A DNA stretch of 64,000 bases from Thereva unica (Eukaryota > Arthropoda > Insecta > Diptera > Therevidae): contig OX465281.1 in the NCBI GenBank assembly GCA_949987705.1, positions 168,654,516 to 168,718,515 of the forward strand, read 5' to 3'. A program made the position numbers and the translations under genes. The notes below the pieces were generated by a model. It saw only the letters and a list, made by a program, of their open reading frames with translations, did no database searches and was not told where the DNA came from. Of this stretch, positions 10,435 to 21,131 are shown in pieces. How positions within the stretch are numbered: position 1 is the first letter of the stretch; each line of letters opens with the position of its first letter.

Positions 10435-11428
10435 GAGGGACTAGGTCAAAAACTAACGAAATCCTTCAGGCATCGATGGCTAGCGGGTTCGATGTCATAG
10501 CATTTACTGAAACCTGGCTTCATGAAGGTATTCTTAATGCGGAACTCTTTGATTCCTCTTACCAAGTGTTTCGGAGGGATCGTTACACTGACTCGGATGC
10601 TCGTGGAGGTGGCGTACTTCTTGCTTGTAGTAGCCAGCTGTCTTGTAATCTAATTTCTCTTCCTAGTTTTTCTATCCACCTTGACATTGAGCTTGTCGCT
10701 CTTAAAATTACCTTATCAAAAATTAATCTCTTTCTGCTGTGCTGCTATATCTCACCAGATATGATAAGCACTCTTGACGATAGAGGTAAAAATCTCTATG
10801 ATATTCTCATCTCTGGTGTTGATCATATCTCGAGTATGATGGACACTGGCGATGAATTACTTCTCCTTGGAGACTTTAATTTACCCAATATTCAGTGGGT
10901 AACGGATGTAGATGACGATAACTACCTTCCTGAAGGCAACCTGAATTCTAAGGAATCCTGTTTTCTTAATTCCTTATTCTCACTTGGCTTGAATCAAATG
11001 AGCGGTGTATCTTGTATCTTGTATTCTTTACTGACGCAGTCAATATGACTGTCGAACTCAGTCCAACAGTCATGACGTCTGTTGACAGTTACCATCCTCC
11101 GCTTCTGCTTAATTATTGCTTCAATTCAGAGAATAAGCCTTGTCCGGAGGAGGTAACCCATTCCTTTAACTTTAGAAAGGCTAACTTTGGGGAGCTGTCA
11201 TCTAAGCTTGCCTCGATCGATTTTAACAGTTTGCTTTCCGCAAATGAGTTGGATGACGATGTGGCACTGTTTTATAACGTACTATACGAGGCCCTCGTTT
11301 CTTGCGTACCTTATAAGCCCCAAAAACTGCCCAGTTCTTCTCCACCTTGGTTTAATAGTGAACTCAGGCATTTAAAAAATCAGAAGAATAGACTTTGGAA
11401 AACCTATTTAAAGAGAAAGGACTTTTAA
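10401..11428 (+). pseudogene. LINE ORF2 endonuclease domain, frameshifted and interrupted
   Basis: Start of ORF2 of the plus-strand host LINE. It opens with the typical YYQNVRGLRSKTNEI block, then AFTETWL, GGGVLLA and LLGDFNLPNIQW, the APE-like endonuclease motifs. The frame shifts near 11005-11045, close to a tandem 7-bp repeat tatcttg-tatcttg (11008-11021). The 7-bp repeat alone does not restore the frame. Beyond it the second frame carries the end of the domain (VDSYHPPLLLNY) and the linker up to LKNQKNRLWKTY. At about 11430 the element is cut by an inverted copy of its own family, and it resumes at 13468. Confidence 0.8.
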
Positions 11429-11439
11429 AGCAAGAGTTA

Positions 11440-11570
11440 ACCCTTCTAGCACAGAAGGCGCACTTTTCAGCTAAGCATGAAAATCTATATATGCATACAC
11501 ATACATACATATATATATACATATATATATATACATATATAGAGTTTCCCTTCTAACACAGAAGGCACAC
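11440..11570. repeat. LINE 3' tail: duplicated hairpin motif around a (TA)n run
   Basis: Two related segments, 11440-11480 and 11547-11590, contain 'cccttcta(g/a)cacagaaggc', which can fold as a short stem-loop (CCTTCT pairing with AGAAGG). Between them is TA/CA-rich microsatellite. LINE 3' ends often carry such hairpins, which are recognised by the RT. Here the hairpin occurs twice, perhaps through slippage or a second tail. Confidence 0.5.
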
Positions 11571-11728
11571 TTCCCAGCAGGGCTGAGAAATATTTACCAC
11601 TGCCGTGGCTCAGCTGAGACATGCAAACATAAAATATTAGTAAATATTAGTAGAGATTGAACATAGATTAAAATAAAAAGTAAGGGCATCCAACATGTAA
11701 CCCACCAGACAACATAAAATGTACGCAA

Positions 11729-13408
11729 TCACGTCAGATTGAAAAGACTCCTTTTAAGGGCATCTTTACCAATACTCACGTCAAACACATGAATATTGTT
11801 GTTCACGTTAATGAACATGCGATTGACAGGTTCGAATCTGCCGTAATTCGTATTAGAAGAGTTGATTTGTAAGAGAGGTGGTCCTCTTAGATTGTAACGA
11901 CTCACTCTAAACGATGCACGGTGATCTAGAAAACCTGAGTCAACCTTTCCATTAAGGAGCTGATGAACAAAAACAACATCGGCCACCTCACGGCGCTTGT
12001 GTAGAGAGCTTAAGTTAAGTAACTTAAGCCGAGATTCATAAGATGGAAGAACTAATGGGTTTTCCCAAGGAAAATGATTCAGTGCGAATCGAACGAACCT
12101 TCGTTGGACCGATTCAATAGTTCTAACATGCACAGAGTAGTGAGGAGACCAAACCTGGGACGCATATTCGAGTAATGGTCTGACAAGAGAAATATAAAGG
12201 TGTTTAGTAATCAAGGGGTTGTTAAATTCTTTGGACCACCTTTTTATAAAACCCAGGACTAAACTACCTCTAGAAGAGATATAGTTGATGTGAGTGGAAA
12301 AATCCAGCTTACTATCAAATCTAATCCCGAGATCTTTAACAAAGTTTACACGAGGGACACCTTCATTAAGAAAGGTGTAGTTAAAAATTATAGGATCACG
12401 TTTCCTACTAAAAGTCATGACTTCGCATTTACTAATATTAAGAACCAGGTTGTTATAAGTACACCACGAGTAAAAGGTGTCAAGATCAGCTTGCAAAAGT
12501 TTGCAATCCTCAATACTCTTAATGTGACGGTATAACTTGATGTCATCAGCGTAAATCAATATTCTACAGTGTCTTAACAAGGAAACAATGTCATCAATTG
12601 ATAAAATGAAGAGAAGAGGGCCAAGATGACTTCCTTGAGGGACACCGGATGATGCTTCAATGGGTACTGATTTGGATCCTCGAAAAAGAACTTGGTAGGT
12701 CCGGTCAGCTAAGTAAGACTGGAACCACACCAGAAGTGCTTGCGGAAAGCCAAGCCTTCTTAATTTGAGAATTATAATAGAATGGGAGAGCTTGTCAAAT
12801 GCCTTGCTAAAATCAGTGTAAACGCAATCAGTTTGACAACCAGAAACGAAGCCCTCGACAGCATGAGAAGTGAACTCAAGAAGATTGGTGGTAGTGGAAC
12901 GACCTGCAAGAAAACCATGTTGATTCGTTGAGACAAGCCTCTTGCAGATCGGAGCGATCGCAGAATAGATAATTGATTCGAAAAGCTTCGGTATAACAGA
13001 CAACTTCGCAATTGGTCTATAATTCGATATTTCGTTTTTGCTACCACTTTTGTGAATAGGAATTATAAACGAATTCTTCCAAAGCGTAGGGAAGCACCCT
13101 TTATCCAGGGATTTCTGAAACAGGGTTTTCAGTGGAGACTGGAGAACCTCCGCACAGGACTTCAGGACAGCAGGTGGAATACCGTCAGGGCCCGAAGTGA
13201 AGTCGAAAGGGAGTTCATCAATATGTTTCACGATATCAGCAAGGGTAATTGAGAGAGGTAAAAAATGAGGCTCTCGGTTAGGGGTAATGTGACGAAAATT
13301 ATTGTCATTAGGCTGAAAGTCAGAAGGTAAAAAAGATTGATGAAAGAATGATGCAAACATGTTGCAAATCGCAAGTGACTCAGAACTAGACCAGTTCGTG
13401 TGCTGCAT
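11729..13408 (-). CDS. LINE reverse transcriptase fragment, uninterrupted 559 codons
   Basis: Reverse transcriptase part of a non-LTR ORF2 (RT only, no endonuclease). Visible blocks in order are the palm-entry motif with SGPDGIPPAVL, the NYRPIA motif, YTDFSKAFDKLSH (motif A), SSGVPQGSHLGPLLF, the catalytic IYADDIKLY box and the C-terminal 'RRFVRFALNH' and 'NLRGPPLLQIN' region. The frame is open upstream of the first Met to the breakpoint at 13467. It is the better-preserved of two near-identical copies, since its partner at 13468-15296 has two small deletions. Being 5'-truncated, it has no promoter or endonuclease of its own. Confidence 0.85.
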   Translation of the reverse strand: MQHTNWSSSESLAICNMFASFFHQSFLPSDFQPNDNNFRHITPNREPHFLPLSITLADIVKHIDELPFDFTSGPDGIPPAVLKSCAEVLQSPLKTLFQKSLDKGCFPTLWKNSFIIPIHKSGSKNEISNYRPIAKLSVIPKLFESIIYSAIAPICKRLVSTNQHGFLAGRSTTTNLLEFTSHAVEGFVSGCQTDCVYTDFSKAFDKLSHSIIILKLRRLGFPQALLVWFQSYLADRTYQVLFRGSKSVPIEASSGVPQGSHLGPLLFILSIDDIVSLLRHCRILIYADDIKLYRHIKSIEDCKLLQADLDTFYSWCTYNNLVLNISKCEVMTFSRKRDPIIFNYTFLNEGVPRVNFVKDLGIRFDSKLDFSTHINYISSRGSLVLGFIKRWSKEFNNPLITKHLYISLVRPLLEYASQVWSPHYSVHVRTIESVQRRFVRFALNHFPWENPLVLPSYESRLKLLNLSSLHKRREVADVVFVHQLLNGKVDSGFLDHRASFRVSRYNLRGPPLLQINSSNTNYGRFEPVNRMFINVNNNIHVFDVSIGKDALKRSLFNLT

Positions 13409-13467
13409 AGTATTAGGGTAGTTATCAACTTTTTTCTTAGAGTTGACAAATTTAAAGAAGTTCCTAG

Positions 13468-15296
13468 TCGCAATTTATTTATCAATTGCTATAACAGATT
13501 TCGTTCACTCTCTTTTACTCTGTATCGTGAACACCTTAGCAGCATGAGTGATAAAGTGTTTACTGATCCTAGGAACTTCTTTAGATTTGTCAACTCTAAG
13601 AAAAAAGTTGATAACTACCCCAATACTATGCAGCACACGAACTGGTCTAGTTCTGAGTCACTTGCGATTTGCAACATGTTTGCATCATTCTTTCATCAAT
13701 CTTTTTTACATTCTGACTTTCAGCCTAATGACAATAATTTTCGTCACATTACCCCTAACCGAGAGCCTCATTTTTTACCTCTCTCAATTACCCTTGCTGA
13801 TATCGTGAAACATATTGATGAACTCCCTTTCGACTTCACTTCGGGCCCTGACGGTATTCCACCTGCTGTCCTGAAGTCCTGTGTGGAGGTTCTCCAGTCT
13901 CCACTGAAAACCCTGTTTCAGAAATCCCTGGATAAAGGGTGCTTCCCTACGCTTTGGAAGAATTCGTTTATAATTCCTATTCACAAAAGTGGTAGCAAAA
14001 ACGAAATATCGAATTATAGACCAATGCGAAGTTGTCTGTTATACCGAAGCTTTTCGAATCAATTATCTATTCTGCGATCGCTCCGATCTGCAAGAGGCTT
14101 GTCTCAACGAATCAACATGGTTTTCTTGCAGGTCGTTCCACTACCACCAATCTTCTTGAGTTCACTTCTCATGCTGTCGAGGGCTTCGTTTCTGGTTGTC
14201 AAACTGATTGCGTTTACACTGATTTTAGCAAGGCATTTGACAAGCTCTCCCATTCTATTAAAATTCTCAAATTAAGAAGGCTTGGCTTTCCGCAAGCACT
14301 TCTGGTGTGGTTCCAGTCTTACTTAGCTGACCAGACCTACCAAGTTCTTTTTCGAAGATCCAAATCAGTACCCATTGAAGCATCATCCGGTGTCCCTCAA
14401 GGAAGTCATTTGGGCCCTCTTCTCTTCATTTTATCAATTGATGACATTGTTTCCTTGCTAAGACACTGTAGAATATTGATTTACGCTGATGACATCAAGT
14501 TATACCGTCACATTAAGAGTATTGAGGATTGCAAACTTTTGCAAGCTGATCTTGACACCTTTTACTCTTGGTGTACTTATAACAACCTGGTTCTTAATAT
14601 TAGTAAATGTGAAGTCATGACTTTTAGTAGGAGACGTGATCCTATAATTTTTAACTACACCTTTCTTAATGAAGGTGTCCCTCGTGTAAACTTTGTTAAA
14701 GATCTCGGGATTAGATTTGATAGTAAGCTGGATTTTTCCACTCACATCAACTATATCTCTTCTAGAGGTAGTTTAGTCCTGGGTTTTATAAAAAGGTGGT
14801 CCAAAGAATTTAACAACCCCTTGATTACTAAACACCTTTATATTTCTCTTGTCAGACCATTACTCGAATATGCGTCCCAGGTTTGGTCTCCTCACTACTC
14901 TGTGCATGTTAGAACTATTGAATCGGTCCAACGAAGGTTCGTTCGATTCGCACTGAATCATCTTCCTTGGGAAAACCCATTAGTTCTTTCATCTTATGAA
15001 TCTCGGCTTAAGTTACTTAACTTAAGCTCTCTTCACAAGCGCCGATGTTGTTTTTGTTCATCAGCTCCTTAATGGAAAGGTTGACTGAGGTTTTCTAGAT
15101 CACCGTGCATCGTTTAGAGTGAGTCGTTACAATCTAAGAGGACCACCTCTCTTACAAATCAACTCTTCTAATACGAATTACGGCAGATTCGAACCTGTCA
15201 ATCGCAAGTTCATTAACGTGAACAGCAATATTAATGTGTTTAACGTGAGTATTGGTAAAGATGTCCTTAAAAGGAGTCTTTTTAATCTCACGTGAA
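13468..15296 (+). pseudogene. Reverse transcriptase part of the host LINE ORF2, two small deletions
   Basis: This continues the plus-strand LINE whose endonuclease ends at 11430. It begins in the linker (INCYNRFRSLSFTLYREH) and runs through the RT. Relative to the inverted copy it lacks one T near 14024, which shifts the frame at the NYRP motif. It also lacks 11 nt near 15043, a deletion flanked by a short gcc repeat, which shifts the frame in the C-terminal region. Motif A, GVPQGSHLGPLLF and YADD are all present between the two lesions. It cannot make a complete protein. Confidence 0.85.
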
Positions 15297-15517
15297 CGTG
15301 ATTGATTACATTTTATGTTGTTTGGTGGGTTACATGTTGGATGCCCTTACTTTTTATTTTAATTTATGTTCAATCTCTTTTTAGAGATAGGATTTGTGTT
15401 TTTATTTACTAATTTTTATGTTACTAATATTTTATGTTTGAATGTCTCAGCTGAGCCACGGCAGTGGTAAATATTTCTCAGCCCTGCTGGGAAGTGTGCC
15501 TTCTGTATATATATATT
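15297..15517 (+). other. LINE 3'UTR and (TA)n tail
   Basis: The untranslated 3' region of the plus-strand LINE matches the inverted copy at 11559-11728. It ends in 'gtgccttctg' followed by (TA)n, and that TA run is the target in which the next element inserted. Confidence 0.65.
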
Positions 15518-16300
15518 AGGGTGGGTCAAATTGTTCGCAAAGAATGTATCATGGTCCATTTCAGCGAAATTCTTAAAATTCGTGTTATTTTAAGTATTTT
15601 TCGCGAAGAAACTATATATTTTGGATGAAGTGTACCCCCCCTACTTTTCAATTATAGATTTTTAATAAATAATAATTGTTTTTAAAAACACTTTCAAACA
15701 AACCGCTATAACTTCTGAAATAGTTGTAATAGGATAATGGTTTTGGGCTCGTTGGATCAGGAATTTTCCCAGCTATATATTTTGCTTTAATTCTACCCCC
15801 ACTTTTTTTCAAAAATATACTTTGTACCAAATGATTATTTTTTTAATAACACTTTCAAAGAAATCGCTATAATTTCTAAGATAATTGTAGTAGGATATTG
15901 ATCTTGACCTTATTGGATCGGGAATTTTTACAGCTTTACACCAATGTGAATATCAGCTGTTTACTTGATTATAGTAGAAAGAATTTGATGTTTATTTGCA
16001 AAAAATTAGAGAAAACTGGCACTTATCCAAATAACACCCATTTTCTATGACTTTTTCCTGGAAAACCATTTTTTTCAGCTTAAAAAAAAAATTCCTAAAA
16101 AACTAACAACTTTTATTTTTTGGGCCTATTATTATATATTCCTGTTCGATTTGGTTGAAAAGTACATTCAAAGTTTGAGCAAACAGTAACAATTTAACAA
16201 TTTCACAGTTTACCTAACATTTTTACCACCTTCTCCAAAACATAAAATTACAATGAAATGTTAAATAAAACTTGTATAAAAACTTTTAATATTAAAATTT

Positions 16301-16813
16301 TTAAAAGGATTTATTGGAATTTTTTTTTGCTGTGAAATCTGGAGATTTTTCTCTCGACTTCGCAGACGCGGCAAGATCTCCTGGTTTGTTTTTTTCTGTA
16401 ACATGTTTGGATGCTCTAGTCAGCTCTTGTACATTGCGTTCAGTGCTATGAATGTGGCACGGTATTTGAATATTGATTATCAGCTCATCGCTCTCATAAT
16501 AGTCTTCGAAGTGCTCAAGAGGTATGTCTCTTGTGTATGGTGGTTCGTACAGAATATTGTTGTCATCCAAATCTACCATATTAATACAATCAGTGCAATT
16601 AAAATGAATTTTAAGTGTTTTATACTCCCTTAATGTTGTTCCATCTAGATTTTGCCTGATGTGTATTATTTTTTTAAATGCCATTTGATGCACTGGTTTT
16701 CTCAAGTCGCAAATCATTGACAACAAGATACTTTCTGAGCTTGCGAAAAAGCATTTGTCTGCCATAACACCACCACCAGCTGTCTGCCATAACATAACGA
16801 ATAACTGAAGCAT
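16301..16813 (-). CDS. Uncharacterised 170-codon ORF inside the long-TIR transposon
   Basis: This is the only substantial frame between the long TIRs. It starts MLQLFVMLWQTAGGGVMADK, continues with 'SSESILLSMICDLRKPVHQM' and an acidic middle (YTRDIPLEHFEDYYESDE), and ends in a Lys/Ser-rich basic tail (SAKSREKSPDFTAKKNSN). I recognise no named domain, although the N-terminal wording resembles small ORFs that accompany repetitive elements in other arthropods. It is probably element-encoded rather than a host gene. Its function is unknown. Confidence 0.5.
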   Translation of the reverse strand: MLQLFVMLWQTAGGGVMADKCFFASSESILLSMICDLRKPVHQMAFKKIIHIRQNLDGTTLREYKTLKIHFNCTDCINMVDLDDNNILYEPPYTRDIPLEHFEDYYESDELIINIQIPCHIHSTERNVQELTRASKHVTEKNKPGDLAASAKSREKSPDFTAKKNSNKSF

Positions 16814-17527
16814 AAATATACCCGGAAATGCTATTTATACTTATGTCGTTATATCACTCCGGGTAATGAAATAACCAATTTGAAGACACAATGATCTTGT
16901 TTAAATCCATACAATTTAAAAAAGAGTTTTCAGGATTTCTCAAGATCTATTCTATTTTTCTCAGTATCATGAAAGGACAAAGGCAGGCAATAAAGTAATT
17001 AAGGAAAGGCACCTAAATAAAAAAAGGATTTGAATATTTTTTAAGACGACTAATTGAAGGATACGACATTCCTTGTTTAAGCTTCAAAGGAAAGAGTGAG
17101 AAATCATACAAACATAAAAAGTGCTCTTGAAGGTGGATGTTGTGACATGATCTAATTTGTTCAAAAGAAATATCTAAAGTGTTACCGTTAAATACTTAAT
17201 AATGCCCAGGCAATTTTTGAATTCCTAAAAATTTTTATAAATATTGTGGTAATATGTAAAAAGGTTAATTTTTTACTGTTTTCTCAATCTTTGGATCAAC
17301 TTTTTTAACAAATCGGACAAGAATATACAACCAACCAACCCAAATAAAAGTTGTTAGTTTTTTATGAAGTTTTTTAGGCTGCAAAGAAATATTTTTTGAA
17401 AAAAAAAAAATAATAATAACAGAAAATTGGTGTTATTTTGAAAAGTGCCAATTTTTTTCATTTTTGCAACTAATCATAAAATTCTATCTACTGTAATACA
17501 AGTATACATTTCTAGTGGATATGCAGT

Positions 17528-17670
17528 AGGGTGGGTCAAATTGTTCGCAAAGAATGTATCATGGTCCATTTCCATTAACCCCACAAACTTTTCAATAATA
17601 CGTTTTCACTAAATAATATTTTTTTTTAAAACACTTTCAAACAAACCTCTATAACTTCTGAAACAATTGT
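17528..17670 (+). repeat. Partial duplicate of the transposon's left terminus
   Basis: The first 45 bp (agggtgggtcaaattgttcg and onward) are identical to 15518-15562. After an internal deletion the copy continues with TIR-like sequence to about 17668. The phrase ctactgtaatacaagta occurs just before (17494) and just after (17671), so this looks like a local duplication or an aborted transposition inside the right TIR. Confidence 0.65.
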
Positions 17671-18029
17671 GCTACTGTAATACAAGTACATATACATCTG
17701 ATATTCACAATATCGTAAAGCTGCAAAAATTCCCCATCCAATAAGGTCAAGATCAATATCCTACTACAATTCTTTTAGAAGTTATAGTGATTTGTTTGAA
17801 AGTGTTATTAAAAAAATAATCATTTAGTACCTACAAAATATATTTCTGAAAAAAAGTGGGGGTAGAATTAAACCATAGAAATATAAACGAACATGGAACG
17901 GCGGTTTCGTGTAAAAACCCTGTACGTGAGCGACCACCCTAAAGGTAGCTTGTTTAAAAAGACAGAAATAGTGTGGAAGAGGGATAAAAATTCGAGTACT
18001 GTCAACTGAAATCTGCTCAATTGATTTAA

Positions 18030-19653
18030 GGTAAATGTACCATATTCCGGCCTATTAAGGGTTTTCGAATATTTTATATTAGTTTGTAATTGTTGGGATG
18101 AAGGTAGCCACGTGAAAATGTTAGATTATAATTTTATAACGGTTCTATTGAGAAATTTATGCATTTCAGGCATATTAAATGGCAAATTATGTTGAATATT
18201 GATAAAACTTGAAACCACTTGTTTGCCTCTAATTCCGTCCTACAAAATTCAACTCGGTAACTAATTCCGTGCTAATATGTCCACAATTCCGGCATATTTT
18301 AAAAATGACAGTTCTGCAAATAATATGAATGATTTATTTATAGTATTAAGCGAGATTGTCAAAGTCTGTGTACCGTTTGATTAATACTAGGATTTTTTTT
18401 AAAAAATCTCTCATATCAGTGCTTGCTGGGCAGACCCTCTTTAAAATTGTTTAAGGTTTTTGAGCTAATTTTGATAAAGAATGGGCAACTGATCTTTAAT
18501 GTTTGAAAACGCCTCTTCATTTTTATTTAACTATAGAGGCGCTGTATATTTCATAGTTTCACGCTGGATAGGCTCCAAAGCTTTTGTCAAATGGTCTTAG
18601 TTTTTAGTTTATTTTTAGGGTATTTTTAAAAGGGGTATTTCAACAAGCTTGGCGTCAGTAAATCCACTGACCCTGAAATATACACCCTATGGTTAAAAGG
18701 AAATGTGCTTCATCTCTGCGTACACTTTTTGGCCCGTAATATTTCTCAGGAGTCGATTCAGACCCATGGAAACTAGCCACCTTCAGCCCGTACAAAAAAA
18801 AGGTAGGCTCCATCTACCTCCCAATAGATTTCTGTTCTCTACAAAATAATGGCGGAAATAATCAATAAAAAGGAATCTAACTAGATTCTACAGTAACTTA
18901 AAGAATGTACCTTTCCTATCTTTAGCACTATTATTGTCACCACTGTTCCAATGAAATAAATAAATTCCTGCCATTATCTCCACAACAAAAAACTAGCCCG
19001 CTAGGCTTAGCCATGGCACAAATAATTGAACGACATGACTGGGTAGTATTTTTGATCCTGGTACAGAGTGGTAATTCTTTATTTTGAAATTTTCACAAAA
19101 AAATAGGAATTTTCAATACACTTGGAGCCAAAAACAAGTTTTAAACCCTTAGCACGGAATTAGCTCTCACATCATCACACACCTATTCCCCAATTCCGTT
19201 CTAAGCACGGAATAATGTACATTCCTAATAAAAGCATGAACATAATTCCGTCCATTAAACTATTGGCTTTTTAATTATAAAAACACCTAATAGCAGGCTC
19301 AAATTACTATGAGTTATTCAACATAATCGTATTTAATAGGAAAAATTAAAATACTACAAAAATATACTTTCTAATGCTTGTTATGATCTTAGGAAGGCTG
19401 TCCCAACTTTATGTTACTTTACATAACAAAATTGCTTTGGATGACGTATTCGCGATGACCGACTGATTGAAAAGGAATTTATGTACTCCAAATGAAAAAA
19501 ACGATTCACTAAAGTGAATTATTTTAATCCTAGAATATCATACATTATTTCTGGTTATTTTATATTCCAAAATATGAAACGGTTTCCTTATTTTCTAGCT
19601 TTCAAAATAATAGACCGTAATTATGTACTAGGCCGGAATATGGTACATTTACC
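18030..19653. mobile_element. TTAA-flanked TIR element (piggyBac- or Kolobok-like MITE)
   Basis: TIRs of at least 25 bp, starting ggtaaatgtaccatattccg at 18030 and mirrored at 19629-19653, are flanked by TTAA (18026-18029 and 19654-19657). There is no long ORF, so the element is non-autonomous. The subterminal 300-400 bp on both sides hold several copies of an attccg(g/t)-type motif (for example near 18045, 18232, 18265, 18288, 19145, 19196, 19208 and 19244), in both orientations. The TTAA target is typical of piggyBac and Kolobok. The terminal bases differ from the usual piggyBac CCY start, so I leave the family open. Confidence 0.75.
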
Positions 19654-19798
19654 TTAAGTTGCAAAAAGTGATAGTTTTTACGGGTTTTGTCTACCGTTTG
19701 TAAAAAAAAGTGAATAACAACTGTGTAAAAAGCCATTTTTAGTGAATATTTGTTATTGTTACAGCGAAATTAACTTATAAAAGACGCAAATTAGCGAA

Positions 19799-19879
19799 AT
19801 GAAGTGCTCCATGGTGGATTGTGTTAATAATACCAAAGTTCCGAGTGGGAAATCGTTTTTTAGGCAAGTGGAGGGATAG
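19799..19879 (+). pseudogene. THAP zinc-finger N-terminal fragment of a P-like transposase
   Basis: A 26-codon frame reads MKCSMVDCVNN...GKSFFRQ and then stops. The pattern Met-x-C-x4-C with a following SFF/R is the start of a THAP (C2CH) DNA-binding domain, which in P elements recognises the transposon ends. The remaining Cys/His residues are absent or lie in a lost exon. Its position inside the P-like TIRs supports a transposase remnant. Taken alone, the match is short. Confidence 0.5.
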
Positions 19880-20107
19880 AAATTCAATATAGTTGCTATA
19901 TTTAATTAAGTATCGTAAAAAGGAGTTATATTAACTTCAGAAAATTAAGCAAATCGTGAAATTTTTCACTTGGTCGGTTTGTTTACATTTCGTAGAATCA
20001 GGGTAGCTTATTTGGTGAATGGTGGCGTGATAAGTGAATATAGTATTCGGGGGGCATAAAGTTTATGCCAGAAACTTGAAAATTTATTTTTATAAGTGGT
20101 GAAATAT

Positions 20108-20495
20108 TCTATGATTTTGTTGTTGTTATTTTATAATTATTCTTTTAAAGTTATATATTATATTAGATTTTGTTGTTGTTATTTTATAATTATGCTTTTA
20201 AAGTTATATGCTTTTAAAGTTATGCTTTTAAAGTTATATGCTTTTAAAGTTATGCTTTTAAAGTTATATTATTTTAATTATGCTTTTAAAGTTATATATT
20301 ATTTTAGATTTTGTTGTTATTTTATAATTATACTTTTAAAGTTATATACATATTATTTTAGATTTCCTTATGATTTTATTGTTGTTATTTTTTAATTATG
20401 CTTTTAAAGTTATATACATATTATTTTAGATCTCTATGATTTTGTTGTTGTTATTTTATAATTATGATTTTAAAGTTATATATTATTTTAGATTT
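20108..20495. repeat. Tandem AT-rich minisatellite (cttttaaagttat units)
   Basis: The 14-15-bp phrase tgcttttaaagttat(at) is repeated about ten times. It is embedded in a larger unit 'gattttgttgttgttattttataattatg' that recurs with variable spacing. It lies inside the P-like element near its right end. Confidence 0.75.
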
Positions 20496-20965
20496 CTCAA
20501 AGAAAATAATAGAAGGAAGGAGTGGTTGGAAGCATTAGGAAAATCAAACCTTCCAAATTTGTTTTAAAACACCCCACTAATTATTTCTACATATTTACGC
20601 CTGCACTGCCTGACCACTACTAGCCCAATGAATTCAAACACATGAGGAATTGTGGTACGCTTATTTCGGCTTACAGCCATTCCATGTTTAGTTTATATTT
20701 CTATGAATTAAACCAAAATATATAGCTAGGAAAATTCCTGATCCAACGAGCCCAAAACCATTATTCTATTACAACTATTTCAGAAGTTATAGCGGTTTGT
20801 TTGAAAGTGTTTTTAAAAACAATTATTATTTATTAAAAATCTATAACTGAAAAGTAGGGGGGGTACACTTCATCCAAAATATATAGTTTCTTCGCGAAAA
20901 ATACTTGAAATAACACGAATTTTAAGATTTTCGCTGAAATGTACCCAAAAAATATTTGACCCACC

Positions 20966-20967
<2 letters not shown>

Positions 20968-21052
<85 letters not shown>

Positions 21053-21093
21053 TGTATGTTATATATATGTATATATATATATATATATATTTC
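20968..21093. repeat. (TA)n microsatellite
   Basis: A nearly pure AT dinucleotide run of about 75 bp followed by interrupted TA/TGTA repeats. It flanks the right end of the long-TIR transposon and mirrors the shorter TA run on the left (15506-15516), so it probably derives from the LINE tail that was the insertion site. Confidence 0.9.
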
Positions 21094-21131
21094 ATTTATT
21101 TCTTTTATTTAAGAGCACAGCTTATTATGGC

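Larger units (their letters stand above)
11435..13467 (-). mobile_element. 5'-truncated LINE of the same family, inserted in inverse orientation
   Basis: Minus-strand 3' part of the same LINE family that it interrupts: RT region, 3'UTR and a (TA)-rich tail at its left edge. The body at 11559-13467 matches 13569-15505 in reverse complement at very high identity. The left boundary lies between 11430 and 11545, inside duplicated tail sequence, and I found no clear target duplication. Removing it would rejoin the host endonuclease linker (up to 11430) with the continuation at 13468. Confidence 0.8.
11559..15505. repeat. 1.9-kb near-perfect inverted repeat with a 101-bp spacer
   Basis: Arms at 11559-13467 and 13569-15505 with spacer 13468-13568. 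Arm differences are scattered substitutions plus a 1-nt deletion (near 14024) and an 11-nt deletion (near 15043) in the right arm. A transcript crossing the centre could fold into a very long dsRNA hairpin. Confidence 0.9.
17874..20705 (+). mobile_element. P-superfamily DNA transposon, non-autonomous, 8-bp TSD
   Basis: TIRs begin catagaaatataaac at 17874 and end with the reverse complement at 20705, with similarity extending about 30 bp (through 'aacatggaa'). The flanking 8-bp duplication aattaaac is at 17866-17873 and 20706-20713. An 8-bp duplication, a CAT...GAAATA...AAC terminus and an internal THAP fragment fit the P superfamily. Its length is 2.83 kb, of which 1.63 kb is a further nested element. 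No transposase catalytic domain remains. The target was the right TIR of the long-TIR transposon. Confidence 0.8.
15518..20967. mobile_element. DNA transposon with long TIRs (about 650 bp), nested insertions inside
   Basis: The left end agggtgggtcaaa (15518) mirrors the right end tttgacccaccct (20955-20967), and both flanks are (TA)n. Left TIR sequence 15518-16200 matches, inverted, the pieces 20714-20967, about 17700-17866 and about 17330-17520. The right TIR is thus split by a P-like element (17874-20705) and by a partial duplicate end (17528-17670). Without them the element would be about 2.6 kb. The superfamily is unclear: long TIRs suggest a Mutator-like or foldback element, but the target duplication cannot be read in TA repeats. 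Confidence 0.75.

Noticed and set aside
16121..17540. A separate MITE bounded by agggtgggtcaaa at 15518 and 17528
   Set aside because: The two ends are in the same orientation, so they cannot be a TIR pair. The true partner of the left end is at 20967.
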